Source: DASWHR01 sp036398095 (lineage in GTDB: Bacteria; Actinomycetota; AC-67). From it: 64,000 nucleotides of DNA. Under the pieces are notes generated by a model that did not search any database, was not told the DNA's origin, and saw nothing but the letters and a program-made list of their open reading frames with translations. A program made the translations under genes and the position numbers. Positions 17,022 to 25,099 of the stretch are shown one piece after another. Location: positions 33,464 to 97,463 of the forward strand of contig DASWHR010000024.1 of NCBI GenBank assembly GCA_036398095.1. Reading direction: 5' to 3'. Positions within the stretch are counted from its first letter, which is position 1. Each line of letters opens with the position of its first letter.

Positions 17022-18083
17022 CTACGACGAGGGCGCGTCCAGATCCAGCGGGTCGAGCGCCTTGGCGGCCGGGCCTTGAATCACCGCTCCATCCTTCGCG
17101 TAGCGCGAGCCGTGACACGGGCAGTCCCAGGTCTGCTCGGCGCCGTTCCATCCGACGGTGCATCCCATGTGCTGGCACCGCGGAGACAGTGCAATCACCG
17201 TACCGTCCTCGGCGCGGTACGCCGCGACTTTGCGCCCGCCGACGTCTACCAGCCCGCCGCCGCCCGGCGCGAGGTCGTCGAGCGTCATGTTCGACGTCTT
17301 CACGATCAGGACGTCGCAGGGGGAACCGTGCGCAACCTGGCTGGGGACGCTGCCGGTCACCACGCGCCGCGCGCCGGTCAACCCGCGATTGCCGACCACA
17401 ATCAGTTGCAAGCCCTCGTCCCGCGCGACGGCGCAGATCGTTTCCGCCGGGTCGCCTTCGACGATCTTAGTCACGGCCGCGGTCGCGTTCGGCTTTTGCT
17501 TCATCACCTGTTCGAGCACGATCGATCCGACCAGCGGGTCGCCGGCGACGTAGAGCAGCGTGACTTCGGTGCGGAACATCATCGCCAGATCGAACGAGGT
17601 ACGCGCGGCCTCGGCGGCCGTCGGGGAACCGTCGACGCCGACGAGGATTCCCTTGTACGGCCGCATCGCATCTCCGGTCCCGCCGGCCGGCTCATCCTTG
17701 GTGAACACGATCAAGACGTCGCAGGGCGCCTCACGCGCGATGCGCTCGGGAACGGGACCCATGCGGATGCGACTCGCCTTGCGCATGCCGACGTTTCCGA
17801 CCACGATCAGATCCGCCCGCCGCCCGGTCGCCACGCCCAGCACGACGTCGTCGGGCGGACCCGGGCTGTGCAGCGTCTCCACGTCGATGCCGTTCTTCTT
17901 CACGTCATCGGCGGCGTCGCGAAGCAACGTGGTTGCGCGCGCCGAGGTCAGGCCGGTCGGTGCCGTCGCGCACACGAGCACGATCCGGCCGCCCATGCGG
18001 CGCGCGAGCAGCGTCGCCTTCTCGACCGCCTTGGCGGCCGTTTCGGATCCGTCGGTTCCGACGACGATCGTGGCGTAGGCCAT
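17022..18083 (-). CDS. Tandem universal stress protein fused to a Rieske [2Fe-2S] domain
   Basis: 353 residues. Two USP domains lie at about 1-128 and 138-272: the first starts IVVGTDGSETAAKAV and has GNVGMRKASRIRMGPVPERIA, the second starts ILVGVDGSPTAAEAA and has GNRGLTGARRVVTGSVPSQVA, both with the GxxG-x9-G[S/P] nucleotide-binding pattern of ATP-binding USPs. Residues 275-353 form a Rieske domain with both cluster motifs intact: CQHMGC (303-308) and CPCHGS (321-326). No TM helix or signal is present, so it is probably cytosolic. The fusion implies electron transfer or redox sensing linked to nucleotide binding. It starts 4 bp after the stop of the membrane cupredoxin gene, so the two are almost certainly co-transcribed. 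Confidence 0.93.
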   Translation of the reverse strand: MAYATIVVGTDGSETAAKAVEKATLLARRMGGRIVLVCATAPTGLTSARATTLLRDAADDVKKNGIDVETLHSPGPPDDVVLGVATGRRADLIVVGNVGMRKASRIRMGPVPERIAREAPCDVLIVFTKDEPAGGTGDAMRPYKGILVGVDGSPTAAEAARTSFDLAMMFRTEVTLLYVAGDPLVGSIVLEQVMKQKPNATAAVTKIVEGDPAETICAVARDEGLQLIVVGNRGLTGARRVVTGSVPSQVAHGSPCDVLIVKTSNMTLDDLAPGGGGLVDVGGRKVAAYRAEDGTVIALSPRCQHMGCTVGWNGAEQTWDCPCHGSRYAKDGAVIQGPAAKALDPLDLDAPSS

Positions 18084-18087
18084 CGCC

Positions 18088-18888
18088 CTATTCGACCACG
18101 AGCGTGCCGGTCATGTCGCCGGGATGCACGTCGCAGCGAAAGAAGTAGGTCCCCGCATCCATCGCCGGCACCCGCGTGACGCGCGTGCCGGGACCGGGGA
18201 ACGTCACGCCGACGGCAATGCTCGTCCGCGCCGCGGGGTCGGTATAGACGGCGACGTTGTGCGGGACGCCCGATTCGCGGTTCTCGAACACGATCGAAAA
18301 CGCCACGCCGGCCGGAGCCGACAGCTGATCCTCGATGAACGAGTTCGAGTCGTCGGCGGCGACCTGCACCGTCGGACCGGTCGGGATGACCACCGGAACC
18401 TGCGCGGGCGCGATCCCGAGCGTCGGCTTGAAGATCATCAGGATCAGGATCAGCGTCAAACCCACGAAACCGATTCCCATGATGGTCGTGGGCCGGCTCG
18501 TCGAAAGCATCTCGTCCACCTGCTCACCGGTGACGGCCTTCGATCCCTCCGCCACCGCGCGGGCGACGAAGCGGACCTTTTGATAGTAGGGCTTGGCCAT
18601 GAAGATCATCGCCAGCGTCACAACCGCGAGCACCAGAAGCGCCGCCCAGATCCAACCGAAGGACCACAGACCGCCCGCGAACGTCGCCCCGACCCCTCCC
18701 GCCAGGAGCGCCCCCAACGATGCATACATCACGCCGGTCGTGCGGGCCGATACGTCCAGCAGGCCGCCGATGCGCGCAACGTCTCGCTCCTTGCGGAGCC
18801 TGATCGCGGCGGCCATGGAAACGCCGTGCGACGCCAGGAATCCGAAGACGCCGGCGAGGTGCAGGAAAACCCAATGGCGGTAGCCCAC
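18088..18888 (-). CDS. Four-TM membrane protein with C-terminal cupredoxin domain
   Basis: 266 residues from GTG 18888. TM helices at about 5-25, 50-70, 75-97 and 135-158 (VGLTLILILMIF) precede an extracytoplasmic cupredoxin domain (165-266). All type-1 copper ligands are visible: His210 (GVPHNV), Cys252, His255 and Met258 (CDVHPGDM). The N-terminal part resembles DUF2269-like membrane anchors (HLAGVFGFLASHGVSM, RLRKERD). The role is probably periplasmic-side electron transfer or copper handling; pairing with the Rieske fusion encoded 4 bp downstream makes a redox unit likely, by inference. The start region shows CATGAT 8 nt before GTG but no good Shine-Dalgarno. Confidence 0.88.
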   Translation of the reverse strand: MGYRHWVFLHLAGVFGFLASHGVSMAAAIRLRKERDVARIGGLLDVSARTTGVMYASLGALLAGGVGATFAGGLWSFGWIWAALLVLAVVTLAMIFMAKPYYQKVRFVARAVAEGSKAVTGEQVDEMLSTSRPTTIMGIGFVGLTLILILMIFKPTLGIAPAQVPVVIPTGPTVQVAADDSNSFIEDQLSAPAGVAFSIVFENRESGVPHNVAVYTDPAARTSIAVGVTFPGPGTRVTRVPAMDAGTYFFRCDVHPGDMTGTLVVE

Positions 18889-19036
18889 GGCCGTGCATCA
18901 TGCCTGGCCGGCTCGCCGCTCGCCACTCGGACGGGCGCGTCGGCTCGCAGTGAACGCGACGGCGATCGCGCCACTGCGGCAGAAAAGGCGGCTTGCTTTG
19001 TGGATTGCCGCGGGACCAGTCGGTAGCCTGGCCGCC

Positions 19037-20206
19037 ATGGTCGCCGGGGGTCGTGGTCGCGTCATCGTGTTGCTCGTCGCGCTGCAGGCGCTGGTCGCGC
19101 CCGCCGCCCGCGCGGCCGACGCGTCCTCGTTCCCGCTTCCCCGCGGCTACACAATCGCCGGCGTCGATCATCTGGCCGACGGCGTCACGCACGTGCGCTA
19201 CGTCGCGACGAATCCGCGTCGAAACGTCAACGTGGCCTTCATCCGCCCCGATGCGGGCGCACGCATGAGGGTCGTCGTCTCGAACGAACGGATCGCGGGA
19301 GGAACCGAAACGGTTCGGTCGATGTGCGCGCGCACGGACTGTCTGCTGGGCGTGAACGGCGACCTATTTTCATTCGGTTCGGGACAGCCGGCCGGCGGGA
19401 TGGCCTCCGATGCGGCGTTCCTGAAAAGCCCGCCGTCGTCCCGGCACCATCTGATGCAAGCCGGCGACGGCTCGACGGCGATCGCGACCCTCACGACCAC
19501 GATTCGGTTCTTCGCCCGGTATCCAGACCGAACCGAACCGTTCTACGTTCACGGCTTGAACACGCCGCGCGGATCCGGCCAGGCGATCCTCTACACCGAC
19601 GTCTGGGCGCCGACCACGCAAACGGGCTCGGGCTTCGAAATCACGCTCGCTCCCGTCGAGCCGGACGCGAAGCCCCGATTCGGCGAGCCGCTGCCGGTTC
19701 GAATGGTCCGCGGTTTCGCGGCGGGAAGCGCGTCCATCCTGCCCGGCACGATGGTGCTTTCCGCGCACGGTTGGTACGCGGATCTGCTGTCGTCGCTCTG
19801 GACGGACGTTCTGGCCGGACACGCGACCGGGGAGGCCGAGCTGACGTTCGCGGCGCCGCCTGCCGCGGATACGTTCACCGGCGGCTGGCCGGCCCTCTTG
19901 CTGAACCGAGGACAGGCGTTTGCGGATCGAACCTGGTCGTTCTACAACGAGCAAGCCCGCACGCTGGCCGGCCGGACGGCGGACGGAACGATGATGCTGG
20001 CCGTGATCGACGGCGGACAAGGCTCCTACTGGCGGGGGGTCCGGCTGCTCGACGCGATGCGGTTCATGCGCTCGATGGGCGCGGTGGACGCGCTCAACAT
20101 GGACGGCGGAGGCTCGTCGACCTTCGTTGCGCACGGCCGGGCCGTCAACCATCCGGTTCGCGGCGAGCGCGGTGTCGCGTCGGCGCTCGTGCTCGTTCCG
20201 GCCTGA
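19037..20206 (+). CDS. Secreted phosphodiester glycosidase (NAGPA)-domain protein
   Basis: 389 residues. Signal peptide (RVIVLLVALQALVAPAARA), then a domain with CLLGVNGDLFSFGSGQPAGG, LAVIDGGQGSYWRGVRLLDA and the hallmark NMDGGGSSTFV near residue 355, followed by NHPVRGERGVASALVLVP. These are the core blocks of the NAGPA/phosphodiester glycosidase family, which in bacteria probably acts on exopolysaccharide or wall-linked sugar phosphodiesters outside the cell. Start ATG 19037 is placed 7 nt after a TAGCCT -10 box; the open frame extends upstream but without signal-peptide logic. The NlpC/P60 hydrolase follows after 86 bp. Confidence 0.9.
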   Translation: MVAGGRGRVIVLLVALQALVAPAARAADASSFPLPRGYTIAGVDHLADGVTHVRYVATNPRRNVNVAFIRPDAGARMRVVVSNERIAGGTETVRSMCARTDCLLGVNGDLFSFGSGQPAGGMASDAAFLKSPPSSRHHLMQAGDGSTAIATLTTTIRFFARYPDRTEPFYVHGLNTPRGSGQAILYTDVWAPTTQTGSGFEITLAPVEPDAKPRFGEPLPVRMVRGFAAGSASILPGTMVLSAHGWYADLLSSLWTDVLAGHATGEAELTFAAPPAADTFTGGWPALLLNRGQAFADRTWSFYNEQARTLAGRTADGTMMLAVIDGGQGSYWRGVRLLDAMRFMRSMGAVDALNMDGGGSSTFVAHGRAVNHPVRGERGVASALVLVPA

Positions 20207-20292
20207 TCCACGGGGGGACGATCCGGCACAAGCAGGTCGCGAGCGAGCGATCGCCGTTGCGAAGCCCGCCCCCCCTGCCCGATGATTCGGTG

Positions 20293-21396
20293 ATGAGTCG
20301 GCGGGGGGTTCTGGTTGCGCTCGTGCTCGCGCTCGCCGCGAGCGCGTGCAGCGCCGCGCCCGAGCCGGTCGTCGCGCCCTCGTCCTCGCCCACCAATCAT
20401 TCTCCTTCGCCCGCGCCCACCCCGACGCCTTCGCCTTCGAATGCCGTTGCCGCCTCGACGCCCCCGGCGACGCACCCGGCTTTGCCGCGACGATTCACCG
20501 CGGGCGACGAAGCCTCGGTTGCGGTTGCCGTCCTGACCGCGTGGGGATCGGCCGGCGCCGCCCGCACCGTCGACGCTCCCGCGCTCGAAAACCCGGTTCG
20601 CTACATAAGCTGGCTTGCCGCGATGACCACCGCGCAGCGTCGCGCGCTGAGTCCCACGCGGGTCAACACCTCGGTGTTGTACGGCGAGCGAATCTTGATC
20701 ACGGGAGTGAAGGGCGATTGGCTGAAGATCGCGGTTCCCTCTCAAAAGAGCCCGTGGGATGCGCGCGGCTATCCGGGATGGGTTCCGGCCCGGCAGCTCA
20801 GCCCGAAGCGAGTCCCCGACGCGCAGCGGCTGGTGACGGTGATCGCGAAGACGACGTGGCTCGCCGACGCAGCCGGCAAACGCGTGCTCGAAGTCGGCTA
20901 CGCGACCCGGCTTCCGCTGGTGGCCGAGCACGGGGACCGCGTCGAGGCATGGAGCCCGGGTCCGGGGACGGTGTTTCTGAGCGCGGCGGACGTGTCGGTG
21001 CACGATGCGTCCCGGCCGGCGCAACCGAAGACGGTCGAGTCGGTCCTCGCCGACGCGCGGCGCTTCCTGGGCTTGCCGTATCTGTGGGACGGCAGCTCCG
21101 CATGGGGCTTCGACTGTTCCGGCATCACCTATCAGGTCTACCGAACGCACGGCGTGCTGCTTCCGCGCGACTCGTTCGGCCAAGTCACCGTCGGACGAAA
21201 GATCGAACGCCGAGACGATCTGCTTCCCGGAGACCTGATCTTCTTCGCGACGAACGGCAGGGTGCACCACGTCGGGTTCTTCCTCGGCGGCGACGCGATG
21301 CTCCACGCGCCCCGCACCGGCAAGACCGTCGAGATCGTCACGCTCGCCGAATCCGGCCTCGATCACGAGTTCGCCGGCGGCCGCCGCTTCCTCTAA
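20293..21396 (+). CDS. NlpC/P60 (C40) cell-wall hydrolase with SH3-like region
   Basis: 367 residues. N-terminal hydrophobic signal with a weak lipobox-like ASAC at 16-19, a Ser/Pro/Thr-rich linker (about 25-62), an SH3-like region (about 120-235) and a C-terminal NlpC/P60 domain. The catalytic Cys275 (GFDCSGITY) and His326 (RVHHVGFFLGG) are present, with LLPGDLIFF between them, as in DL-endopeptidases that cut peptidoglycan stem peptides. The linker suggests surface exposure. ATG 20293 sits 6 nt after a GATGAT box; no Shine-Dalgarno is obvious. It probably acts with the neighbouring envelope proteins. Confidence 0.91.
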   Translation: MSRRGVLVALVLALAASACSAAPEPVVAPSSSPTNHSPSPAPTPTPSPSNAVAASTPPATHPALPRRFTAGDEASVAVAVLTAWGSAGAARTVDAPALENPVRYISWLAAMTTAQRRALSPTRVNTSVLYGERILITGVKGDWLKIAVPSQKSPWDARGYPGWVPARQLSPKRVPDAQRLVTVIAKTTWLADAAGKRVLEVGYATRLPLVAEHGDRVEAWSPGPGTVFLSAADVSVHDASRPAQPKTVESVLADARRFLGLPYLWDGSSAWGFDCSGITYQVYRTHGVLLPRDSFGQVTVGRKIERRDDLLPGDLIFFATNGRVHHVGFFLGGDAMLHAPRTGKTVEIVTLAESGLDHEFAGGRRFL

Positions 21397-21650
21397 GCGG
21401 CCCAGTTTGTCCGCCGCCGCCCGATATGTACCGGGCGCAAAGCGATTTTCTCTGTGAGTCGCCCAATTTTCTTTCCCCGGGGTGAAACGCGGATATGAGG
21501 GCAATCGTTCATTCCGGCTGAACCGGCACACGGGCCGCGAACCCCCGTCGCGACGAGAAAGGCGCCGCAGCACGGCCCCGCCGGACCGCCAGGGTGGAAC
21601 GCTCGTCCCACGAGGACGCTCGTTCCCGAACAGCACCGGGGAGGAAGCGA
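21397..21650 (+). other. 254-nt intergenic leader before the YncE-like gene
   Basis: No ORF of note, no recognisable riboswitch and no repeat. It is locally more AT-rich around 21450-21475 (ATTTTCTCTG, ATTTTCTTTC), which may mark a promoter, and ends with the Shine-Dalgarno GGGGAGGAAGCG directly before ATG 21651. Confidence 0.4.
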
Positions 21651-22640
21651 ATGTCGAAGTCTCGCTTGCTTGCATGCTCCAAAATCCTCATGTCCGTGCT
21701 CGTGCTCGCCGCGTTGGCTCCCTCGCCGGCGCGCGCGCTGCTCGGCACGCCGCAAGAGATCGAATCCGTCGGCGTCGGCTCGGCGCCGGGTGCGGTCGCG
21801 CACGATCCGCTGACACGCCGCGTCTTCGTCGGCAACACCGGCAGCGGCACCGTCTCGACCATCGACGAGCGCACGCTGCGCGTCGTCGCCACCACGTCCG
21901 TGGGCCCCGCTCCGCACGGACTGGTCGTCGATCCGCTCCGCGGTCGCGTCTACGTCGCCGTCGGCGAAACCAACCGCGTTGCGATCCTGAACTCGCGAAC
22001 CGGAGCCGTCGCGCAAGCGCCGATCGTGATCCCACAATGCACCGGGCCGACCGGCGCATGGGGGATGGCCCACAATCCGGTGACGAACATTCTCTACGTC
22101 GCGTGCTACTCGGCCAACGTTCTGGTCTCGCTGAACGCATCCAGCGGAACGCTCATCCGCGCGGTCGGAACCGGCGGCGGTCCGCTCGGGCTGGCCGTCG
22201 ATCCGGTGACCAACCGGGTGTGGCTCGGAATGATCGGCGAGCAATCCATCCGCGTGCTCGACGGCGCGACGCTCGCCACGACCGGCAGCGTCCCCACGCC
22301 GGCCGGCGTGTGGGGCCTGGCGTTCGACTCGATTCGTGGTCGCGTGTTCGCCGCCAACTTTCTGACGGGAACGATCACGGTGATCCGCGGCACGTCGGTC
22401 TTGAGCGTCTACGGCGGATTCAGCGGCCCCGAATGGATCTCGTTCGATCCCGTCTCGAACATGGTGTGGGTCCCCGAGTTCACCTCGCCGAGTCGCGTCA
22501 GCGGACTCGATGCCCGCACGGGATTGGTGACGCCGGTCGCGATCTCGGGGTCGAAGCCGACCGCGACGACGGCCACCCCCACCGGCCGCGTCTACAGCGC
22601 CAACTTCGGGAACCTGTCCGTGTCGGTGATCTCCGGATAA
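21651..22640 (+). CDS. Secreted YncE-like beta-propeller protein
   Basis: 329 residues. Signal peptide (LACSKILMSVLVLAALAPSPARA), then about six blades with motifs VAHDPLTRRVFVGNTGSGTVSTID, LVVDPLRGRVYVAVGE, MAHNPVTNILYVACYSANVLVSL, LAVDPVTNRVWLGM, LAFDSIRGRVFAANFLTGTITVI. This is the 40-residue YVTN/YncE seven-bladed propeller signature. Such proteins bind ligands or DNA outside the cytoplasm; no specific function is evident. ATG 21651 has a strong Shine-Dalgarno (GGGGAGG). A strong terminator hairpin follows. Confidence 0.88.
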   Translation: MSKSRLLACSKILMSVLVLAALAPSPARALLGTPQEIESVGVGSAPGAVAHDPLTRRVFVGNTGSGTVSTIDERTLRVVATTSVGPAPHGLVVDPLRGRVYVAVGETNRVAILNSRTGAVAQAPIVIPQCTGPTGAWGMAHNPVTNILYVACYSANVLVSLNASSGTLIRAVGTGGGPLGLAVDPVTNRVWLGMIGEQSIRVLDGATLATTGSVPTPAGVWGLAFDSIRGRVFAANFLTGTITVIRGTSVLSVYGGFSGPEWISFDPVSNMVWVPEFTSPSRVSGLDARTGLVTPVAISGSKPTATTATPTGRVYSANFGNLSVSVISG

Positions 22641-22656
22641 CCCCGTCGTGTCGCGT

Positions 22657-22685
22657 GGCCGCCGGCCGATGAGGGGCCGGCGGCC
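22657..22685 (+). terminator. Terminator-like hairpin after the YncE-like gene
   Basis: GGCCGCCGGCC (22657-22667) pairs perfectly with GGCCGGCGGCC (22675-22685) across a 7-nt loop, 16 bp after the stop codon. There is no T-tract. Confidence 0.65.
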
Positions 22686-22815
22686 GGCGGCGCGTCACAC
22701 CGGCTCCCCCGCGATCCTATTTTCAGGGGCGGCATTATCACCATGTCGCCTCCCGCGTAGCCGTCGAAACGGCTCGAACGGGGTTCGATGCCGCCGCGGG
22801 CTAGACTCGCCGGCG

Positions 22816-23391
22816 ATGCCGGTCACCAAAACCGTCCACCCGCGCAGCCGCGCGGCGTGGCGCTCGTGGCTCGCGAGGAACCACGCGACCTCGACCGGCG
22901 TGTGGCTCGTGTCGTTCAAGAAGAGCACCGGCAAGCAACGGCTGTCCTATGAGGATTCGGTAGAGGAATCGCTGTGCTTCGGCTGGATCGACAGCCTCGC
23001 CAAGCCGTTCGACGGCGAGCGCTCGATGCAATTGTTCACCCCACGCAAGCCCAAGGGCAACTGGTCGGCGACGAACAAGCGTCGGGTCGCGGCGCTGATC
23101 GCCGCGGGGTTGATGACCGAGAGGGGCATGGCCGCGATCGAAGTCGCGAAGCGCAACGGCGCGTGGACCGCCGGAGACGACGCGGAGAATCTGATCGTTC
23201 CGGCGGATCTGCGTCGCGCGCTTGCCGCGGCGAAGGCTTCGCGCAACTTCGGCGCGTTCAGCCCTTCGTCCCGGCGCGCGATCTTGTTCTGGATCGGCAG
23301 CGCCAAGCGGTCCGAGACCCGCGCGAAGCGCATCGCCGAGACCGCCCGGCTCGCCGCGAAGAACCGTCGCGCCTTCTTCGACAAGGAATAA
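22816..23391 (+). CDS. YdeI/OmpD-associated family protein
   Basis: 191 residues. Conserved blocks WRSWLARNHATSTGVWLVSFKK, YEDSVEESLCFGWIDS, QLFTPRKPKGNWSATNKRRV and the C-terminal AFSPSSRRAILFWIGSAKRSETRAKRIAETARLA define the YdeI family, common in soil actinobacteria and without a firmly known biochemical role (possibly stress related). No signal peptide. The start is set by TAGACT at 22802-22807, 8 nt before ATG, a leaderless arrangement. A truncated copy of the first about 45 codons, with the same TAGACT-start layout, occurs at 41130 joined to a dacB tail. Confidence 0.9.
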   Translation: MPVTKTVHPRSRAAWRSWLARNHATSTGVWLVSFKKSTGKQRLSYEDSVEESLCFGWIDSLAKPFDGERSMQLFTPRKPKGNWSATNKRRVAALIAAGLMTERGMAAIEVAKRNGAWTAGDDAENLIVPADLRRALAAAKASRNFGAFSPSSRRAILFWIGSAKRSETRAKRIAETARLAAKNRRAFFDKE

Positions 23392-23544
23392 GCGCACGAG
23401 CGCCCGAAGCCTCCCTCGAAAGCGACGCACAGCGTACCCGGTGCGGGAAAGCGGCACGCGCATTACCGGGGAGTAGCTTTTTTCTCGGGCCGGACGGTGG
23501 TAGACAGAGCCGCACTCCATCGGCGACGGATCGGAGAACACGAT

Positions 23545-24549
23545 ATGGAACGGCTCGGATGCTTCTTTCTGACGGCACGCTCGATCGACGATCTTGCGGC
23601 GCGGGTGACGGCTGCGGAAGAGCTCGGCTTCGAGATCGCAGGCTTTCCGCACATCGCGGGGCGCGACGCGCTCACGACCCTCGCCGCGATCGGCCCGCGC
23701 ACGTCGCGCATCAAGCTCGCAACCGGCATCGTTCCGATCTTCACGCGCACGCCGGTGACGATGGCGCAAGAAGCCGGCACGATTGCCGAAGCCACCGGCG
23801 GACGATTCGTGCTCGGCATCGGCACCGGGCATGCGGCGCTCGTCGAATCGTGGCACGGCCAATCGTTCGCCCGCCCGCTCAGCGCGATGCGCGACTACGT
23901 GACGATCCTGCGCGCGCTGCTGCGCGACGCGTCGGTGCAGCACGACGGCGAGCAATTCCGCGCCGCCTTCGGCTTCCTCGGATTCCGCCCACCCGAAAGC
24001 ATCCCGATCATGATCGGCGCGCTCGGTCCGAAAATGCTGCAACTGGCCGGCGAGCTGGCCGACGGGGCGATCCTGTGGCTGTCCTCGCCCCGGCACATCC
24101 GTGACGTCGTCGTTCCCAACCTTCGCGCCGGCGCGGCCGCCGGCAACCGAAGCGCGGCCGATCTGTCGATCTTCCCCTGCCTGTTCGCCGCGCCCGGTCC
24201 GGATCGCGCCGGCGCGCGAGACGCGATCCGCCGCCAGCTCATCCCCTACCTGACGCTTCCCTTCTATCGCGACACGCTCGTCGCGAGCGGATTCGCCGAC
24301 GATCTCGAAGGGTTCGCGGAGCGGCTCGGCGTCGGCGATCTGCCGGGCGCGCTGTCGGCGCTGTCGGATCGCATGATCGATTCGATCGCCGCGACCGGAT
24401 CGCTCGACGAGATCGCCGAAACGCTGGCCGCGTTCGTCGACGCGGGCGCGACCATGCCGGGCGTCGGCGTTGTCGGCGGCTACGACGGCTACGCCGGTCC
24501 GATCGAAAGCTTGCGCTTGCTCCGCCGGGCGCACGCGCTGATCGCGTAG
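23545..24549 (+). CDS. LLM-class, probably F420-dependent oxidoreductase
   Basis: 334 residues. Bacterial luciferase-like TIM barrel: FPHIAGRDALTTLAAIGPRTSRIKLATGIVPIFTRTPVTMAQEAGTIAEATGGRFVLGIGTGHA is the classic cofactor-binding segment, followed by MRDYVTILRALLR and IPIMIGALGPKMLQLAGELADGAILW. In actinobacteria this subgroup usually uses coenzyme F420 rather than FMN. The substrate is unknown. Start ATG 23545 follows GGAGAA at suitable spacing; the frame extends 16 codons upstream without support. Convergent with the cNMP-binding gene (7 bp between stops). Confidence 0.91.
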   Translation: MERLGCFFLTARSIDDLAARVTAAEELGFEIAGFPHIAGRDALTTLAAIGPRTSRIKLATGIVPIFTRTPVTMAQEAGTIAEATGGRFVLGIGTGHAALVESWHGQSFARPLSAMRDYVTILRALLRDASVQHDGEQFRAAFGFLGFRPPESIPIMIGALGPKMLQLAGELADGAILWLSSPRHIRDVVVPNLRAGAAAGNRSAADLSIFPCLFAAPGPDRAGARDAIRRQLIPYLTLPFYRDTLVASGFADDLEGFAERLGVGDLPGALSALSDRMIDSIAATGSLDEIAETLAAFVDAGATMPGVGVVGGYDGYAGPIESLRLLRRAHALIA

Positions 24550-24556
24550 GAGCGCG

Positions 24557-25003
24557 TCAGGATCCCGGCTTGGCGTCCTCGTAGGTCGGAGCGCCTTCGG
24601 CGAGGCGGAGCCGGTAACTGAGCGTGCGGAGCATCTCGGTGGAGACCTCTGGGGCGCGCCGCAAGATCTCGTGAAAGGCGGCGACGTGAACCTCGTAGAG
24701 GACCATCGGCGTCTCGGCCGTCACCGTCGCCGACCGAGGCTGGGACTCCAAGATCGACATCTCGCCGAAAAAGTCGCCCGGCCCGAGGCTCACGATCGAT
24801 CGACCGCCGAGCGTCACCGATGCGCGTCCGTCGACGATCACGTAGAACGAATGGCCGGGCCGGCCTTCCACGGCCAGCACGTATCCGGGAAGCACGCGGA
24901 CCTCGTCCACCATGCGGGCGATCTCAGCGAGCTGCTCGGTCGTGCATACGGACAAAAACGGCACCTCGCGGAGCCGCTCGATCTTCTCTTCCCGGTTTGC
25001 CAT
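24557..25003 (-). CDS. Stand-alone cyclic-nucleotide-binding domain protein
   Basis: 148 residues (ATG 25003; ATG 25018 is an alternative). A single cNMP fold: IERLREVPFLSVCTTEQLAEIARMVDEVRVLPGYVLAVEG, then VIVDGRASVTLGG and the phosphate-binding cassette GDFFGEMSILESQPRSATVTAET with the conserved Gly-Glu and Arg. There is no HTH, so it is not a Crp-type transcription factor; it may regulate a partner through cAMP or cGMP. It lies 94 bp downstream of the large cyclase-homology/AAA regulator on the same strand, which makes a functional link likely but unproven. Confidence 0.88.
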   Translation of the reverse strand: MANREEKIERLREVPFLSVCTTEQLAEIARMVDEVRVLPGYVLAVEGRPGHSFYVIVDGRASVTLGGRSIVSLGPGDFFGEMSILESQPRSATVTAETPMVLYEVHVAAFHEILRRAPEVSTEMLRTLSYRLRLAEGAPTYEDAKPGS

Positions 25004-25063
25004 GCCCTCATCTCCCATCCCGGCCCGCCCTCCCCGGCGGTCCGTCGACCCAAGGGCGTTAGA

Positions 25064-25099
25064 AGGCCCGAAACATTGTTCGCCGGGTTCGCCGGGCCT
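25064..25099 (-). terminator. Possible hairpin at the 3' end of the AAA regulator gene
   Basis: AGGCCCG (25064-25070) pairs with CGGGCCT (25093-25099), overlapping the TAG stop of the upstream gene. The loop is long and no T-run follows, so it may only partly separate the two genes. Confidence 0.3.
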
